Assembly: GCF_005155025.1 (NCBI RefSeq)
Contig: NZ_CP039731.1
Coordinates: forward strand, 1,426,001 to 1,490,000
Length of the DNA stretch: 64,000 bases
Origin: Aquitalea aquatilis
Lineage (GTDB): Bacteria; Pseudomonadota; Gammaproteobacteria; Burkholderiales; Chromobacteriaceae
Direction: 5' to 3'
In this document: piece after piece, positions 47,517-55,877 of the stretch
How positions within the stretch are numbered: position 1 is the stretch's first letter
Layout of the letters: every line of letters begins with the position of its first letter
The notes under the pieces: model-generated
What the model was told of the DNA's origin: nothing
The model's database searches: none
Seen by the model: the letters and a program-made list of their open reading frames with translations, nothing else
Position numbers and translations under genes: made by a program

Positions 47517-48473
47517 ATGAAGCGCTCCGACTCCTCCCTCTCCGGCTCATTACTGGCCTCGCTGCTGTTCCACGCCCTGGTGGGTGGCCTGCTGCTATGG
47601 GCCGGCTTGAACAGCCAGCAGCCGGTCAAGGAAGTGCCGCTGGCGCTGGAATTGTGGAGTAGCGCGCCGCCGCCGCCCGCAGTGGCCGAGCCGGTGCCCG
47701 CCGTGAAAGCTGCGCCTGCGCCCCCCGTGCTGACCCCGCCGGCCCCGCCGCCGGAACCACCGGCCGAGGTCAATCTGGGGGCGAAGAAAAAGCCCGAACC
47801 CAAGCCGCCGCACCAAGTAAAACCACCAGCAGAGCATGTCAGCAAGCCTGCGCCGGTGCAAAAGCTGTTGCCGGAAAAAGCCAAGCCGGAACTGGTAAAG
47901 AAAGTGGAAACGGAGAAAAAGCCGGAGCCGCCGAAAAAGCAGGATAAGCCAGCAGAAAAACCGGTGAGCAAGCCGGCCACACCGGCTGTCGCCGACAAGA
48001 AAGCGGCCAAAACCCCGCCGCCAGAGCAAGCGGGCAAGGGCAGCAAGCAGTCGAAAACCTATAGCAACGAAGTCGATGACGCGCTGGCTACGCTGGACAG
48101 CCCGAATACCGGCCACAAGGCCAATGCTCGCAGCACGCAGGCTGGTAGCGCCAATGGCATGGCCGGTGGCTCTATCAATGGTTCGGCCGCAGCCAAAGGC
48201 GGCTGGATCGACAAGGTCAAGGCCAAGGTGACGCCGCTGGTGCAGATTCCGCCGGATGTGTCCGGCAATCCCAAAGTCGTACTGCTGGTTACCTTGCTGC
48301 CCACGCTGGAAGTGAGCAAGGTGCAGCTGATCAGCCGCAGTGGCAACAATGCCTATGACGAGGCAGTGCAGCGTGCCATCTGGGAGGCGCGTACCTTCCC
48401 CAGCCTGCCGGCCGGGGCCAATTTCAACGATGGCTATCGCCAGTTCAAGATGGAATTCCGCCCCCGCTCCTAG
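47517..48473 (+). CDS. tolA: Tol-Pal envelope-spanning protein TolA
   Basis: A 318-residue protein with a short cytoplasmic N terminus, one membrane helix (about 11-30) containing the SLLFHALVGGLLLW segment (conserved SH-type motif), a long Pro/Lys/Glu/Ala-rich periplasmic rod (about 45-215), and a globular C-terminal domain (about 225-318) of the TonB/TolA type (VLLVTLLPTLEVSKVQLI, AVQRAIWEA). The rod is proline-rich rather than the long helix of E. coli TolA. Begins 3 bases after tolR. Overall function: linking the TolQR motor to TolB-Pal. Confidence 0.92.
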   Translation: MKRSDSSLSGSLLASLLFHALVGGLLLWAGLNSQQPVKEVPLALELWSSAPPPPAVAEPVPAVKAAPAPPVLTPPAPPPEPPAEVNLGAKKKPEPKPPHQVKPPAEHVSKPAPVQKLLPEKAKPELVKKVETEKKPEPPKKQDKPAEKPVSKPATPAVADKKAAKTPPPEQAGKGSKQSKTYSNEVDDALATLDSPNTGHKANARSTQAGSANGMAGGSINGSAAAKGGWIDKVKAKVTPLVQIPPDVSGNPKVVLLVTLLPTLEVSKVQLISRSGNNAYDEAVQRAIWEARTFPSLPAGANFNDGYRQFKMEFRPRS

Positions 48474-48538
48474 CGTGGGGCGGGTAATGGCCGAAGAATC
48501 ACTGCTTATTCACGAAATTTCGTATCAAGAGGGAACTC

Positions 48539-49840
48539 ATGCCGCGCATCCGTACTCTGTTTAAGGCATTGCTAATGTTTGCCTTGCTGGCCAGCACCGG
48601 CGCCCGCGCTGAAATGACCATCGAAATCGTCGGCGGCGGCGCCAGCAAGCACGCCATCGCCGTGGTGCCGTTCAAGGATGAAACCACACGCCTGCGCGAA
48701 GCGCTGACACCCATCATCCGCAGCGATCTGGAGCTGTCCGGCGCGTTTCGCATGGTGGATGGCGCGGCCGTTGCCAATGTGCCGGTGGAGCCGGCGGATG
48801 TCCGTTACCCGCTGTGGCAAGGTGCTGGCGCGCAGTCCATCGCCATCGGCAAGGTCGAGGCAGTGGCCGGCGGACAGGTGAAGATCAGCTTCCGCTTGCT
48901 GGATGTGGCGCAGAAAAAGCAGCTGACTTCCGGCGAGTTCACCGTGACGCCAGACCGTGGCCGCGAAGTAGCGCATACCATCGCCGACATGATTTATCAG
49001 GCCATTACCGGGCAGAAGGGCATTTTCAATACCCGGGTGGTGTATGTGCTGAAAAACGGCCGCAACTATATGTTGCAGGTGGGGCTGATCACCGATGTGG
49101 ACAGCAACCGGGCGCAAACCATTCTGCGCTCGAAAGAGCCGATCATCTCGCCCAGCTGGAGTCCGGATGGCCGTTATCTGGCTTATGTTTCGTTTGAAAG
49201 CAAGAAGCCGGTGGTGTGGGTGCAGGATCTGGCCACCGGTCAGCGCCGCGCCGTGGCCAATTTCAAGGGCAGCAATTCCGCCCCGGCCTGGAGCCCGGAT
49301 GGCAGCAAGCTGGCAGTGGTGCTGACCACCACCGGCAACTCGCAGATTTATCTGGTGAATACCCTGGGCGGTGCACCGCGCCGCCTCAGCTATAGCGATG
49401 CGATTGATACCGAGCCGGCGTTTACCCCGGATGGCAGCCAGATCTACTTTGTGTCCGACCGCACCGGCGGGCCGCAAATTTATCGCATGGCTGTCAGCGG
49501 TGGGGCCGCCCAGCGCGTTACTTGGCAGGGTAGCTACAACGTTTCGCCGCGTGTTTCACCGGATGGCCGCACGCTGACCTTTATCCGGCGCGAGGCCGGC
49601 CGCTTCCGCGTGATGGCGCAGGATCTGGCCACCGGCGATGTGCGTGCGCTGTCGGACAATGGTTTTAACGAACGCCCCAGTTTCGCCCCCAATGGCCGCA
49701 TGGTGCTGTATGCCAGCGATGCCGGCGGCAAGAGTGTGTTGTACGCCACCACGCTGGATGGCAGCAGCAAGGTGAAACTGGCAGTAATCAATGGCGAAGT
49801 GCAGGACCCGTCATGGGGCCCTTTCAATAATCCGCAATGA
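48539..49840 (+). CDS. tolB: Tol-Pal periplasmic beta-propeller TolB
   Basis: A 433-residue periplasmic protein: signal peptide (cleavage after ARA near 24), N-terminal domain (about 25-165, IEIVGGGASKHAIAVVPF), and a six-bladed beta-propeller (about 170-430) with repeated SPxWSPDGxxLAYVS and similar blades. It binds Pal and the TolA C terminus. A GAGGGAA ribosome site precedes the ATG. Full length for TolB (about 430). Confidence 0.96.
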   Translation: MPRIRTLFKALLMFALLASTGARAEMTIEIVGGGASKHAIAVVPFKDETTRLREALTPIIRSDLELSGAFRMVDGAAVANVPVEPADVRYPLWQGAGAQSIAIGKVEAVAGGQVKISFRLLDVAQKKQLTSGEFTVTPDRGREVAHTIADMIYQAITGQKGIFNTRVVYVLKNGRNYMLQVGLITDVDSNRAQTILRSKEPIISPSWSPDGRYLAYVSFESKKPVVWVQDLATGQRRAVANFKGSNSAPAWSPDGSKLAVVLTTTGNSQIYLVNTLGGAPRRLSYSDAIDTEPAFTPDGSQIYFVSDRTGGPQIYRMAVSGGAAQRVTWQGSYNVSPRVSPDGRTLTFIRREAGRFRVMAQDLATGDVRALSDNGFNERPSFAPNGRMVLYASDAGGKSVLYATTLDGSSKVKLAVINGEVQDPSWGPFNNPQ

Positions 49841-49871
49841 TGTAATGCATTCAAATCCAAGGAGTGAAGGC

Positions 49872-50405
49872 ATGAACTGGAAGCAACTCGTACTCGGCAC
49901 CGCCACCGTCACCCTGCTGGCCGCCTGCGCCAGCACCAAGCCGGCCCCCGTGGCACCGGCAAGCAATAATGGCGCTGCCAGCAGCAGCCAGACCACCGCC
50001 CCGGTGGATACCGGCAGCAGCGACATGAAGTCGGTGCAGGGCGATCCGCTGCACGATCCGAACAGCCCGCTGGCCAAGCGCAGCGTGTATTTCGACTTTG
50101 ACTCGTCCACCGTGAAGAGCAGCGACAAGCCCACCGTGGAAGCCCATGCCGGCTACCTGAAGGATCATGCCGACCGCAAGGTGATCATTCAGGGCAATAC
50201 CGACTCGCGGGGCAGCCGTGAATACAATCTGGGCCTGGGTCAGCGCCGTGCCGAGGGCGTGAAGCGCTCGCTGGAAGTGCTGGGCGTGAAGGACAGCCAG
50301 CTGGAAGCAGTCAGCCTGGGCAAGGAAAAGCCGAAGGCAACCGGCAATACCGAAGCTGACTTCGCCGAAAACCGCCGCGCCGACATTCTGTACAACGGCG
50401 AGTAA
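49872..50405 (+). CDS. pal: Peptidoglycan-associated lipoprotein Pal
   Basis: A 177-residue outer-membrane lipoprotein: signal peptide with lipobox LLAAC (Cys19), a Ser/Ala/Pro linker, and an OmpA-like peptidoglycan-binding domain (about 65-177) with SVYFDFDSSTVK, IIQGNTDSRGSREYNLGLGQRRA and AENRRADI. The ATG at 49872 follows AAGGAGTGAAGG. It is the fourth gene of the Tol operon. Confidence 0.96.
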   Translation: MNWKQLVLGTATVTLLAACASTKPAPVAPASNNGAASSSQTTAPVDTGSSDMKSVQGDPLHDPNSPLAKRSVYFDFDSSTVKSSDKPTVEAHAGYLKDHADRKVIIQGNTDSRGSREYNLGLGQRRAEGVKRSLEVLGVKDSQLEAVSLGKEKPKATGNTEADFAENRRADILYNGE

Positions 50406-50459
50406 AGCGGGCGATACGGGCTGCCCGCATGGCGGCCCGCCGCCGGCACGCATGCAACA

Positions 50460-50508
50460 GGCCGAACATCAGTCCATGGACATCCGCGGGCTGCTATGAT
50501 GTTCGGCC
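50460..50508. promoter_or_regulatory. Inverted repeat and extended -10 between pal and cpoB
   Basis: GGCCGAACATC (50460-50470) pairs perfectly with GATGTTCGGCC (50498-50508) across a 27-base spacer. TGCTATGAT (50492-50500), an extended -10 element, overlaps the right arm. This looks like either a dyad operator on a cpoB-specific promoter or an mRNA stem separating pal from cpoB expression. Confidence 0.45.
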
Positions 50509-50539
50509 AACCTGTATTCAACGGACCGAGAACTGCCCC

Positions 50540-51292
50540 ATGAAACGGCTTGCCCTCAGCGCGGCGCTGCTGCTGACCCTGTCAGCCTGCGCCACCACCA
50601 GCGACATCGAAGCAACCCGCAACCAGATCGATCAGGTCAATCGCCAGGCCAGCGCCAGATTGTCCGAAGTGGAAAGCAAGCTGTCCAACGAGAAGCTGCT
50701 GGAAATGGTCAATCAGGTAGACAGCCTCAAGGCAGAAGTCGCCAAGCTGCGCGGTGAAGTGGAAGTGGCCAATTACAATCTGCAAACCACGCAGAAGCGG
50801 CAGAACGATCTGTATAACGATCTGGATGGCCGGCTGTCCCATCTGGAGAGCGCCGGCAAGGAGGCCGCAGCCCAGCAGGCTGCCAGCCAGCCCGCCGCCA
50901 CGAGTGCCGCTGCAGCCGATACCCAGACCAGCCCCGATTACGACAAGGCACTGAACCTGCTACGCGCCCGCGACTTCCCCAAGGCCACGAGCGCGCTCAG
51001 CCTGTATGTGCAGCAGAACCCGAACACACCGCAGGCGGTGGATGCCTTGTACTGGCTGGGTGTGGCACATACCGCACAGCGCCAGTACGATGCCGCCATC
51101 GAGATACACCGCCGCTTTGCCGAGCAGTTTCCCGACAATCCCAAGGCACCGGATGCGCTGCGCAATGTGGCCAACTGCCAGCGTGACCTGGGACAGGCCG
51201 ACAGCGCCAAGACCACGCTCAAGCGGCTGATCAAACTCTATCCATCTAGCTCCGCCGCGCAGAAGGCGCGCGAGCAACTCGCCAAAATGTAA
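50540..51292 (+). CDS. cpoB: Cell-division coordinator CpoB (YbgF)
   Basis: A 250-residue envelope protein: signal peptide, an N-terminal coiled coil (about 22-105, heptads in VNRQASARLSEVESKL and LKAEVAKLRGEVEV) for trimerisation, an Ala/Gln linker, and C-terminal TPR repeats (about 130-248, YDKALNLLRARDFPKA, ALYWLGVAH, ALRNVANCQRDLG). It couples Tol energy to septal peptidoglycan synthesis. Unlike E. coli CpoB it carries a lipobox-like LSAC near residue 17, so it may be lipid-anchored. Start at 50540 chosen because the signal peptide follows. Confidence 0.92.
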   Translation: MKRLALSAALLLTLSACATTSDIEATRNQIDQVNRQASARLSEVESKLSNEKLLEMVNQVDSLKAEVAKLRGEVEVANYNLQTTQKRQNDLYNDLDGRLSHLESAGKEAAAQQAASQPAATSAAAADTQTSPDYDKALNLLRARDFPKATSALSLYVQQNPNTPQAVDALYWLGVAHTAQRQYDAAIEIHRRFAEQFPDNPKAPDALRNVANCQRDLGQADSAKTTLKRLIKLYPSSSAAQKAREQLAKM

Positions 51293-51342
51293 GCCCTTAC
51301 CGCCCGGCCGCGCTTTGCGCTGGCTGGGCGGCTGCTCATCCC

Positions 51343-52164
51343 ATGATGCTACCTGCCCCCCTTGAGCTGGCCAGCTTTGGCCTGCTGGCCACGGCCTTGC
51401 TGCTGCAAAGCCTCAGCTTGCCGCGCTCCTCGCTGCTTGCCGGTGTGGCGGCCATTGTACTGGCCGTCTGCAGCGGCCTGCTGCAGCCTCTGGGCTTGTT
51501 GGCGGTGCTGCTGGCCGGCGGGCTCAGCTATGCGGTTTATCGACGACCCCGCGCCGAATTGCGGGTGCTGTGGATTGCCCTATTGCTGGCCCTGGCGCTG
51601 CATGCCTTGCCCGGCTTTGATAATCCCTTGCTGTGGCAGGGCAGGGTGACACCCAATAGCGAGGTGTACCGGCTGTTCTGGAGTTTCGACAAGGGCGTGG
51701 CCGGCTGGCTGCTGTTGCTGGGCCTGCACGGTGCGCCGCACCATGGCCGGGCCTGGGGCAGTACCGTCGCCGCCGTGGGTGCATTGTTGCTGCTGCTGGT
51801 ACTGGGGCTGGCGCAGGAAAGCGGCATGATTGCCTATGCGCCCAAGCTGCCGGTCTGGCTGCTGCCCTGGCTGTTTGCCAATTTCTTTCTTACCGCCCTG
51901 CCGGAAGAAGCGCTGTTTCGCCACGGGCTGCAGCGCTGGCTGGAAAACCGGGTAGAACCACTGCCGGCGCTGATTGCCGCCTCGCTGCTGTTTGGTGCCG
52001 CACATGTGGCCGGTGGCTGGGGCTGGGTGGGGCTGGCCACGCTGGCCGGGCTGGGCTATGGCCTGATCTATGCCGCCACCCGCCAGGTGGCGCTGGCTGC
52101 ACTGGCCCATCTGGCCTTCAATACCGCCCACCTGTTGTTGTTCACCTATCCACGGCCGGGCTGA
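51343..52164 (+). CDS. CPBP family intramembrane metalloprotease
   Basis: A 273-residue polytopic membrane protein with about eight hydrophobic helices. The C-terminal half has the CPBP/Abi (CAAX-protease-like) signatures: PEEALFRHGLQ (motif 1, about 187-197), LLFGAAHVAGG with a candidate metal-binding His, and LAHLAFNTAHLLL (His and Asn). These proteases cleave within or near the membrane; some give bacteriocin self-immunity. No bacteriocin gene is seen nearby. An imperfect GC-rich stem (51300-51331) precedes it. Confidence 0.85.
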   Translation: MMLPAPLELASFGLLATALLLQSLSLPRSSLLAGVAAIVLAVCSGLLQPLGLLAVLLAGGLSYAVYRRPRAELRVLWIALLLALALHALPGFDNPLLWQGRVTPNSEVYRLFWSFDKGVAGWLLLLGLHGAPHHGRAWGSTVAAVGALLLLLVLGLAQESGMIAYAPKLPVWLLPWLFANFFLTALPEEALFRHGLQRWLENRVEPLPALIAASLLFGAAHVAGGWGWVGLATLAGLGYGLIYAATRQVALAALAHLAFNTAHLLLFTYPRPG

Positions 52165-52238
52165 GGGGTGGGTGGCAAATCAGCACAGTGCGATAAATGT
52201 CTTGATATCAAAATAAAAAACCATTCCGGCCCACCCCT
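52164..52238. promoter_or_regulatory. Long-range inverted repeat in the purE leader
   Basis: AGGGGTGGG (52164-52172) pairs perfectly with CCCACCCCT (52230-52238) around a 57-base AT-rich spacer that ends 47 bases before purE. It may be an mRNA fold or a bipartite operator; no known purine riboswitch core was recognised. Confidence 0.35.
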
Positions 52239-52285
52239 GCTCTCAGGTAAAATCACGTCTTTATTCCTCCCTGAGCTGCACCGCC

Positions 52286-52774
52286 ATGATTGAAGTTGGC
52301 ATCGTGATGGGTAGCAACAGCGACTGGGAAGTCATGCAGAACGCCGCTCGCGTACTGAAGGACTTCGGCGTTGCTTTTGAAACCCGCGTCGTCTCCGCCC
52401 ACCGTACCCCGGACCTGCTGTTCAACTACGCCGAAACCGCTGCCGCGCGCGGTCTGAAAGCCATCATCGCCGGTGCTGGCGGTGCTGCCCACCTGCCGGG
52501 CATGCTGGCGGCCAAGACCCACCTGCCGGTGCTGGGCGTGCCGGTGCCGTCCAAATACCTGCGTGGCGAGGATTCGCTGCTGTCCATCGTGCAAATGCCC
52601 AAGGGCATCCCGGTGGCCACCTTCGCCATCGGTGAAGCGGGTGCTGCCAATGCCGCGCTGTTTGCCGTGGCCATGCTGGCCAATGCCGTGCCGGAACTGG
52701 CGGAAAAGCTGATTGCCTTCCGCAAGCGCCAGGAAGAAACCGTGCTGGCGATGTCGCTGCCGGAGGTCGAGTAA
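52286..52774 (+). CDS. purE: N5-carboxyaminoimidazole ribonucleotide mutase
   Basis: A 162-residue class I PurE that converts N5-CAIR to CAIR in purine synthesis. Motifs: [10 protein letters not shown] at the N terminus, VSAHRTPD with the catalytic His, [11 protein letters not shown] and GAANAALFA. It is followed directly by purK with no gap, the usual pairing, since PurK makes its substrate. Confidence 0.97.
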   Translation: MIEVGIVMGSNSDWEVMQNAARVLKDFGVAFETRVVSAHRTPDLLFNYAETAAARGLKAIIAGAGGAAHLPGMLAAKTHLPVLGVPVPSKYLRGEDSLLSIVQMPKGIPVATFAIGEAGAANAALFAVAMLANAVPELAEKLIAFRKRQEETVLAMSLPEVE

Positions 52775-53905
52775 ATGGCTGCCATCCTGCCGCCGTCCAT
52801 GCTGGGCATCCTCGGCGGTGGCCAGCTGGGCCGCATGTTCGCCGTGGCCGCCAAGACCATGGGCTACCGGGTAACGGTGCTGGACCCGGACGCCAACGCG
52901 CCGGCTGCCCAGTTTGCTGATGTACACCTGTGTGCGCCCTTCAATGATGCTGCTGCACTCAAGACCCTGGCGCAGACCTGTGCCGCGGTCACCACCGAAT
53001 TCGAAAACGTCAACGCCGACGCCATGCGCGAACTGGCCCGTACCACCCGCGTGTCGCCCTCGGGCGACTGTGTGGCCATCGCCCAGGACCGCATCGTCGA
53101 AAAATCGTGGATCAACAAGGCCGGTCTGCCGACTGCGCCTTATCTGGCCATCGAAAGCGTCGAAGACATCCAGGTCGAGCTGGCGCCCTATCTGCCCGGC
53201 ATCCTGAAAACCGCCCGTCTGGGTTACGACGGCAAGGGTCAGGTACGGGTCAGCACGGCAGAAGAAGCCCGTGCCGCCTATGCCAATCTGGGTGGTCAGG
53301 CCTGTGTGCTGGAAAAGATGCTGGAGCTGAAGCTGGAAGTCTCGGCCATTGTCACCCGCGTCAGCACCGCGCAGATCGCCGTGTTTCCGGTGGCGGAAAA
53401 CAGCCACGAAAACGGCATTCTGGATGTGTCCATCGTGCCGGCGCGCATTGCCCCGGCGCTGGCCGCATCGGCCCAGCAGATGGCGCAAAGTCTGGCCGAA
53501 GCGCTAGACTACGTTGGCGTGCTGGCCGTGGAATTCTTTGTGCTGGCCGATGACAGCCTGGTGGTGAATGAAATCGCCCCGCGCCCGCATAATTCCGGCC
53601 ATTACACCCTGACCGCCTGCCTCACCGACCAGTTCCAGCAGCAAGTGCGTGCCATGTGCGGCCTGCTGCCCGGCCGCACCGACCTGCTCAGCCCGGTGGT
53701 GATGGTGAACCTGCTGGGCGATGTGTGGAAGGAAGACGGCCGCGAACCCAACTGGGACGTGCTGGCCGAAGCCCCCAACGCCCAGCTGCACCTGTACGGC
53801 AAGAAGCAGGCACGCCCAGGCCGCAAGATGGGCCATTTCAACGTGATGGCCGCCACTGCCGACGAGGCGCTGGAACAGGCTGAAGCGCTGAAGGATACGC
53901 TGTAA
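52775..53905 (+). CDS. purK: N5-carboxyaminoimidazole ribonucleotide synthase
   Basis: A 376-residue ATP-grasp enzyme that makes N5-CAIR from AIR, bicarbonate and ATP. It has ILGGGQLGRMFAVAA at the N terminus, LKTARLGYDGKGQ (ATP-binding loop), VAVEFFVLADDSLVVNEIAPRPHNSGH (metal and substrate loop) and a C-terminal NLLGDVW region. The start ATG directly follows the purE stop codon. Confidence 0.97.
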   Translation: MAAILPPSMLGILGGGQLGRMFAVAAKTMGYRVTVLDPDANAPAAQFADVHLCAPFNDAAALKTLAQTCAAVTTEFENVNADAMRELARTTRVSPSGDCVAIAQDRIVEKSWINKAGLPTAPYLAIESVEDIQVELAPYLPGILKTARLGYDGKGQVRVSTAEEARAAYANLGGQACVLEKMLELKLEVSAIVTRVSTAQIAVFPVAENSHENGILDVSIVPARIAPALAASAQQMAQSLAEALDYVGVLAVEFFVLADDSLVVNEIAPRPHNSGHYTLTACLTDQFQQQVRAMCGLLPGRTDLLSPVVMVNLLGDVWKEDGREPNWDVLAEAPNAQLHLYGKKQARPGRKMGHFNVMAATADEALEQAEALKDTL

Positions 53906-53913
53906 GCAGCAAT

Positions 53914-53945
53914 CGGCACTGTTGGCATGGCTGCCAGCGGTGCCG
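53914..53945 (+). promoter_or_regulatory. Strong hairpin between purK and purC
   Basis: CGGCAC/GTGCCG (53914-53919 with 53940-53945) encloses TGGCA/TGCCA (53923-53927 with 53932-53936) across a symmetric 3-nt internal loop, with a TGGC tetraloop. No immediate T run follows. It begins 9 bases past the purK stop and may act as an mRNA processing or stability element between purEK and purC. Confidence 0.5.
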
Positions 53946-54013
53946 CCAAGTTTTCAATATCGCCGATGGCCCCACGATGGCCTGATGGCCCAGCTCGCAA
54001 GCAAGGACGTGTC

Positions 54014-54895
54014 ATGACCGGACTCAATACCACCAATCTGAAAAGCCTGAAGAAAATCTACTCCGGCAAGGTACGCGATCTGTACGAGATCGACGACAAG
54101 CGCATGCTGATGATCGCCACCGATCGTCTGTCCGCCTTTGACGTGATTCTGGATGATCCCATCCCGGCCAAGGGCCAGATTCTGACCGCCATTTCCAATT
54201 TCTGGTTTGAAACCCTGAAGGACGTGGTGCCCAACCACCTGACTGGCGACAAGCCGGAAGACATGGTATCCGCGGAAGACCTGCCGCAAGTGGAAGGCCG
54301 CGCCGTGGTGGCCAAGCGCCTGAAGGCTGTGCCGATCGAAGCCGTGGTGCGCGGCTATCTGGCTGGCTCCGGCTGGAAGGAATACCAGAAGTCCGGCACT
54401 GTGTGCGGCATCGCCCTGCCGGCCGGTCTGCAGGAATCCAGCCAGTTGCCCGAGCCCATCTTCACCCCGTCCACCAAGGCGGCAGTGGGCGATCACGACG
54501 AAAACATCAGCTACGAGCAGTGCGTGGAGATCGTCGGTGCCGAACTGGCCGCCAAGGTCAGTGCCACCGCCATCCTGCTGTACAAGACCGCAGCCGAATT
54601 CGCGGCCAAGCGCGGCATCATCATCTGCGATACCAAGTTCGAGTTTGGTCTGGATGAAGACGGCACCCTGGTGCTGATGGATGAAGCGCTGACGCCGGAC
54701 TCCAGCCGCTTCTGGCCGGCCGACAGCTATGCCGCCGGCAGCAATCCGCCGTCCTTTGACAAGCAGTTCGTGCGCGACTGGCTGGAAGCTTCCGGCTGGA
54801 ACAAGCAGGCTCCGGCCCCGGCCGTACCGCTGGATGTGCGCGAGAAGACCGCGGCCAAGTATCGCGAGGCGCTGGAACGGCTGACCGGCAACTAA
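54014..54895 (+). CDS. purC: SAICAR synthase
   Basis: A 293-residue phosphoribosylaminoimidazole-succinocarboxamide synthase joining CAIR and aspartate with ATP. Motifs: [11 protein letters not shown] (P-loop-like), [23 protein letters not shown]-like segment, DTKFEFG and [13 protein letters not shown]. The length matches the longer yeast-like/betaproteobacterial form. The ATG at 54014 was chosen because the family N terminus follows; an earlier Met belongs to unrelated leader sequence. Confidence 0.97.
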   Translation: MTGLNTTNLKSLKKIYSGKVRDLYEIDDKRMLMIATDRLSAFDVILDDPIPAKGQILTAISNFWFETLKDVVPNHLTGDKPEDMVSAEDLPQVEGRAVVAKRLKAVPIEAVVRGYLAGSGWKEYQKSGTVCGIALPAGLQESSQLPEPIFTPSTKAAVGDHDENISYEQCVEIVGAELAAKVSATAILLYKTAAEFAAKRGIIICDTKFEFGLDEDGTLVLMDEALTPDSSRFWPADSYAAGSNPPSFDKQFVRDWLEASGWNKQAPAPAVPLDVREKTAAKYREALERLTGN

Positions 54896-54896
54896 G

Positions 54897-55006
54897 AGCC
54901 GCTAACAAAAACCCTGCTGCGGCGTTGCGCCACCTTGCCGTACCTTGTGTACTGTCTGCGTCGGCGCGCCTTGCCCCAGGGGCGCTGCGCTATTTTGTTA
55001 GCCGCT
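54897..55006. repeat. Palindromic intergenic repeat, copy 2
   Basis: AGCCGCTAACAAAA (54897-54910) and TTTTGTTAGCCGCT (54993-55006) are perfect 14-bp inverted ends enclosing an 82-base core that itself has complementary GC-rich blocks (TGCGGCGTTGCGCC near 54919, GGGGCGCTGCGC near 54979). It starts 1 base after the purC stop codon. The core is related to the element at 15069-15156. No transposase; probably a REP/MITE-like dispersed repeat. It may also end purC transcription. Confidence 0.75.
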
Positions 55007-55139
55007 TTAAGTGATCCACCGAATCATCGCTAGAGCAAACGCCCGGCCTGTCCGGGCGTTGTTACGTCTGGCATGCTGCTTGAGTCACTCATGGCCTGCG
55101 CTTACACTCACAGGCCATCCTCCCTTGCCAGACGCCGCC

Positions 55140-55721
55140 ATGACCACCATCCAGCCAGTTCTTGCCACGTCCCGCCTGCAGCTGCTGCCCGCGCACATCG
55201 GCCTGGCGCGTGCCATGCTGGATTATCAAGTGCGCAACCGCCAGCACTTTGCCGCCTGGGACCCCAAGCCCGGCGACATGTTCTTTACCGAGCTGTACTG
55301 GACCATGCAGCTGCGCCAGCAGGCGCTCAGCTGGGAGCAGGGCCGGGGAGCGCGTTTTTTGCTGACCCAGCCGGAGCAGCCACAGCAGATCGTTGGCACG
55401 GTCAGCCTCAGCAATATCGTGCGCGGTGTGTTTCAGGCCGCCCACCTGGGCTATGGCATCGACCACACCCTGCAAGGGCAGGGGCTGATGCATGAGGCGG
55501 TAACGGAAGTCATCCGCTTTGCCTTTGCCGACTTGCGTCTGCACCGCCTGCAGGCCAATTACCAGCCGGCCAATGCCCGCAGCGCCGCATTATTGCAGCG
55601 ACTGGGCTTTGTCGAAGAAGGGCTGGCGCGCGATTACCTGTATATCAACGGCCAGTGGCGCGACCATGTGCTCACCTCGCTCACCCATTCCGGTTTCGAT
55701 CCGCAACAGATGCTGGCCTGA
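55140..55721 (+). CDS. GNAT N-acetyltransferase, RimJ/RimL-like
   Basis: A 193-residue acetyltransferase. The fold shows TSRLQLLPA at the N terminus, IVGTVSLSNIVRG (strand 4), LGYGIDHTLQGQGLMHEAV (acetyl-CoA-binding Q-x-x-G-x-G/A region, about 107-125) and a C-terminal LQRLGFVEEGLARDYLYINGQWRDHV typical of RimJ-type enzymes that acetylate ribosomal-protein N termini. The true target is not deducible. Start at 55140 chosen because upstream sequence is leader-like. Confidence 0.88.
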   Translation: MTTIQPVLATSRLQLLPAHIGLARAMLDYQVRNRQHFAAWDPKPGDMFFTELYWTMQLRQQALSWEQGRGARFLLTQPEQPQQIVGTVSLSNIVRGVFQAAHLGYGIDHTLQGQGLMHEAVTEVIRFAFADLRLHRLQANYQPANARSAALLQRLGFVEEGLARDYLYINGQWRDHVLTSLTHSGFDPQQMLA

Positions 55722-55877
55722 AACCGCATGGCGGTTGCCAGCCACGGCAAAATCATGTTTTCTGCTAACTGATGCCGCCAATGGGGCGCGGCGGCGGTGC
55801 AGTCCCCACACCCCGGCAGTCTGGCACCCGGCTATACCGCGCCGGCAAGCCAGACGCCTTATTTCTGCGAGGAAAAC

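Noticed and set aside
47640-48060. Proline/lysine-rich tract as a low-complexity or repeat element
   Set aside because: It is the periplasmic rod of TolA and is continuous with the coding frame.
51343-52164. The CPBP protease as a bacteriocin immunity gene
   Set aside because: No bacteriocin precursor or exporter is nearby; the family has many other roles.
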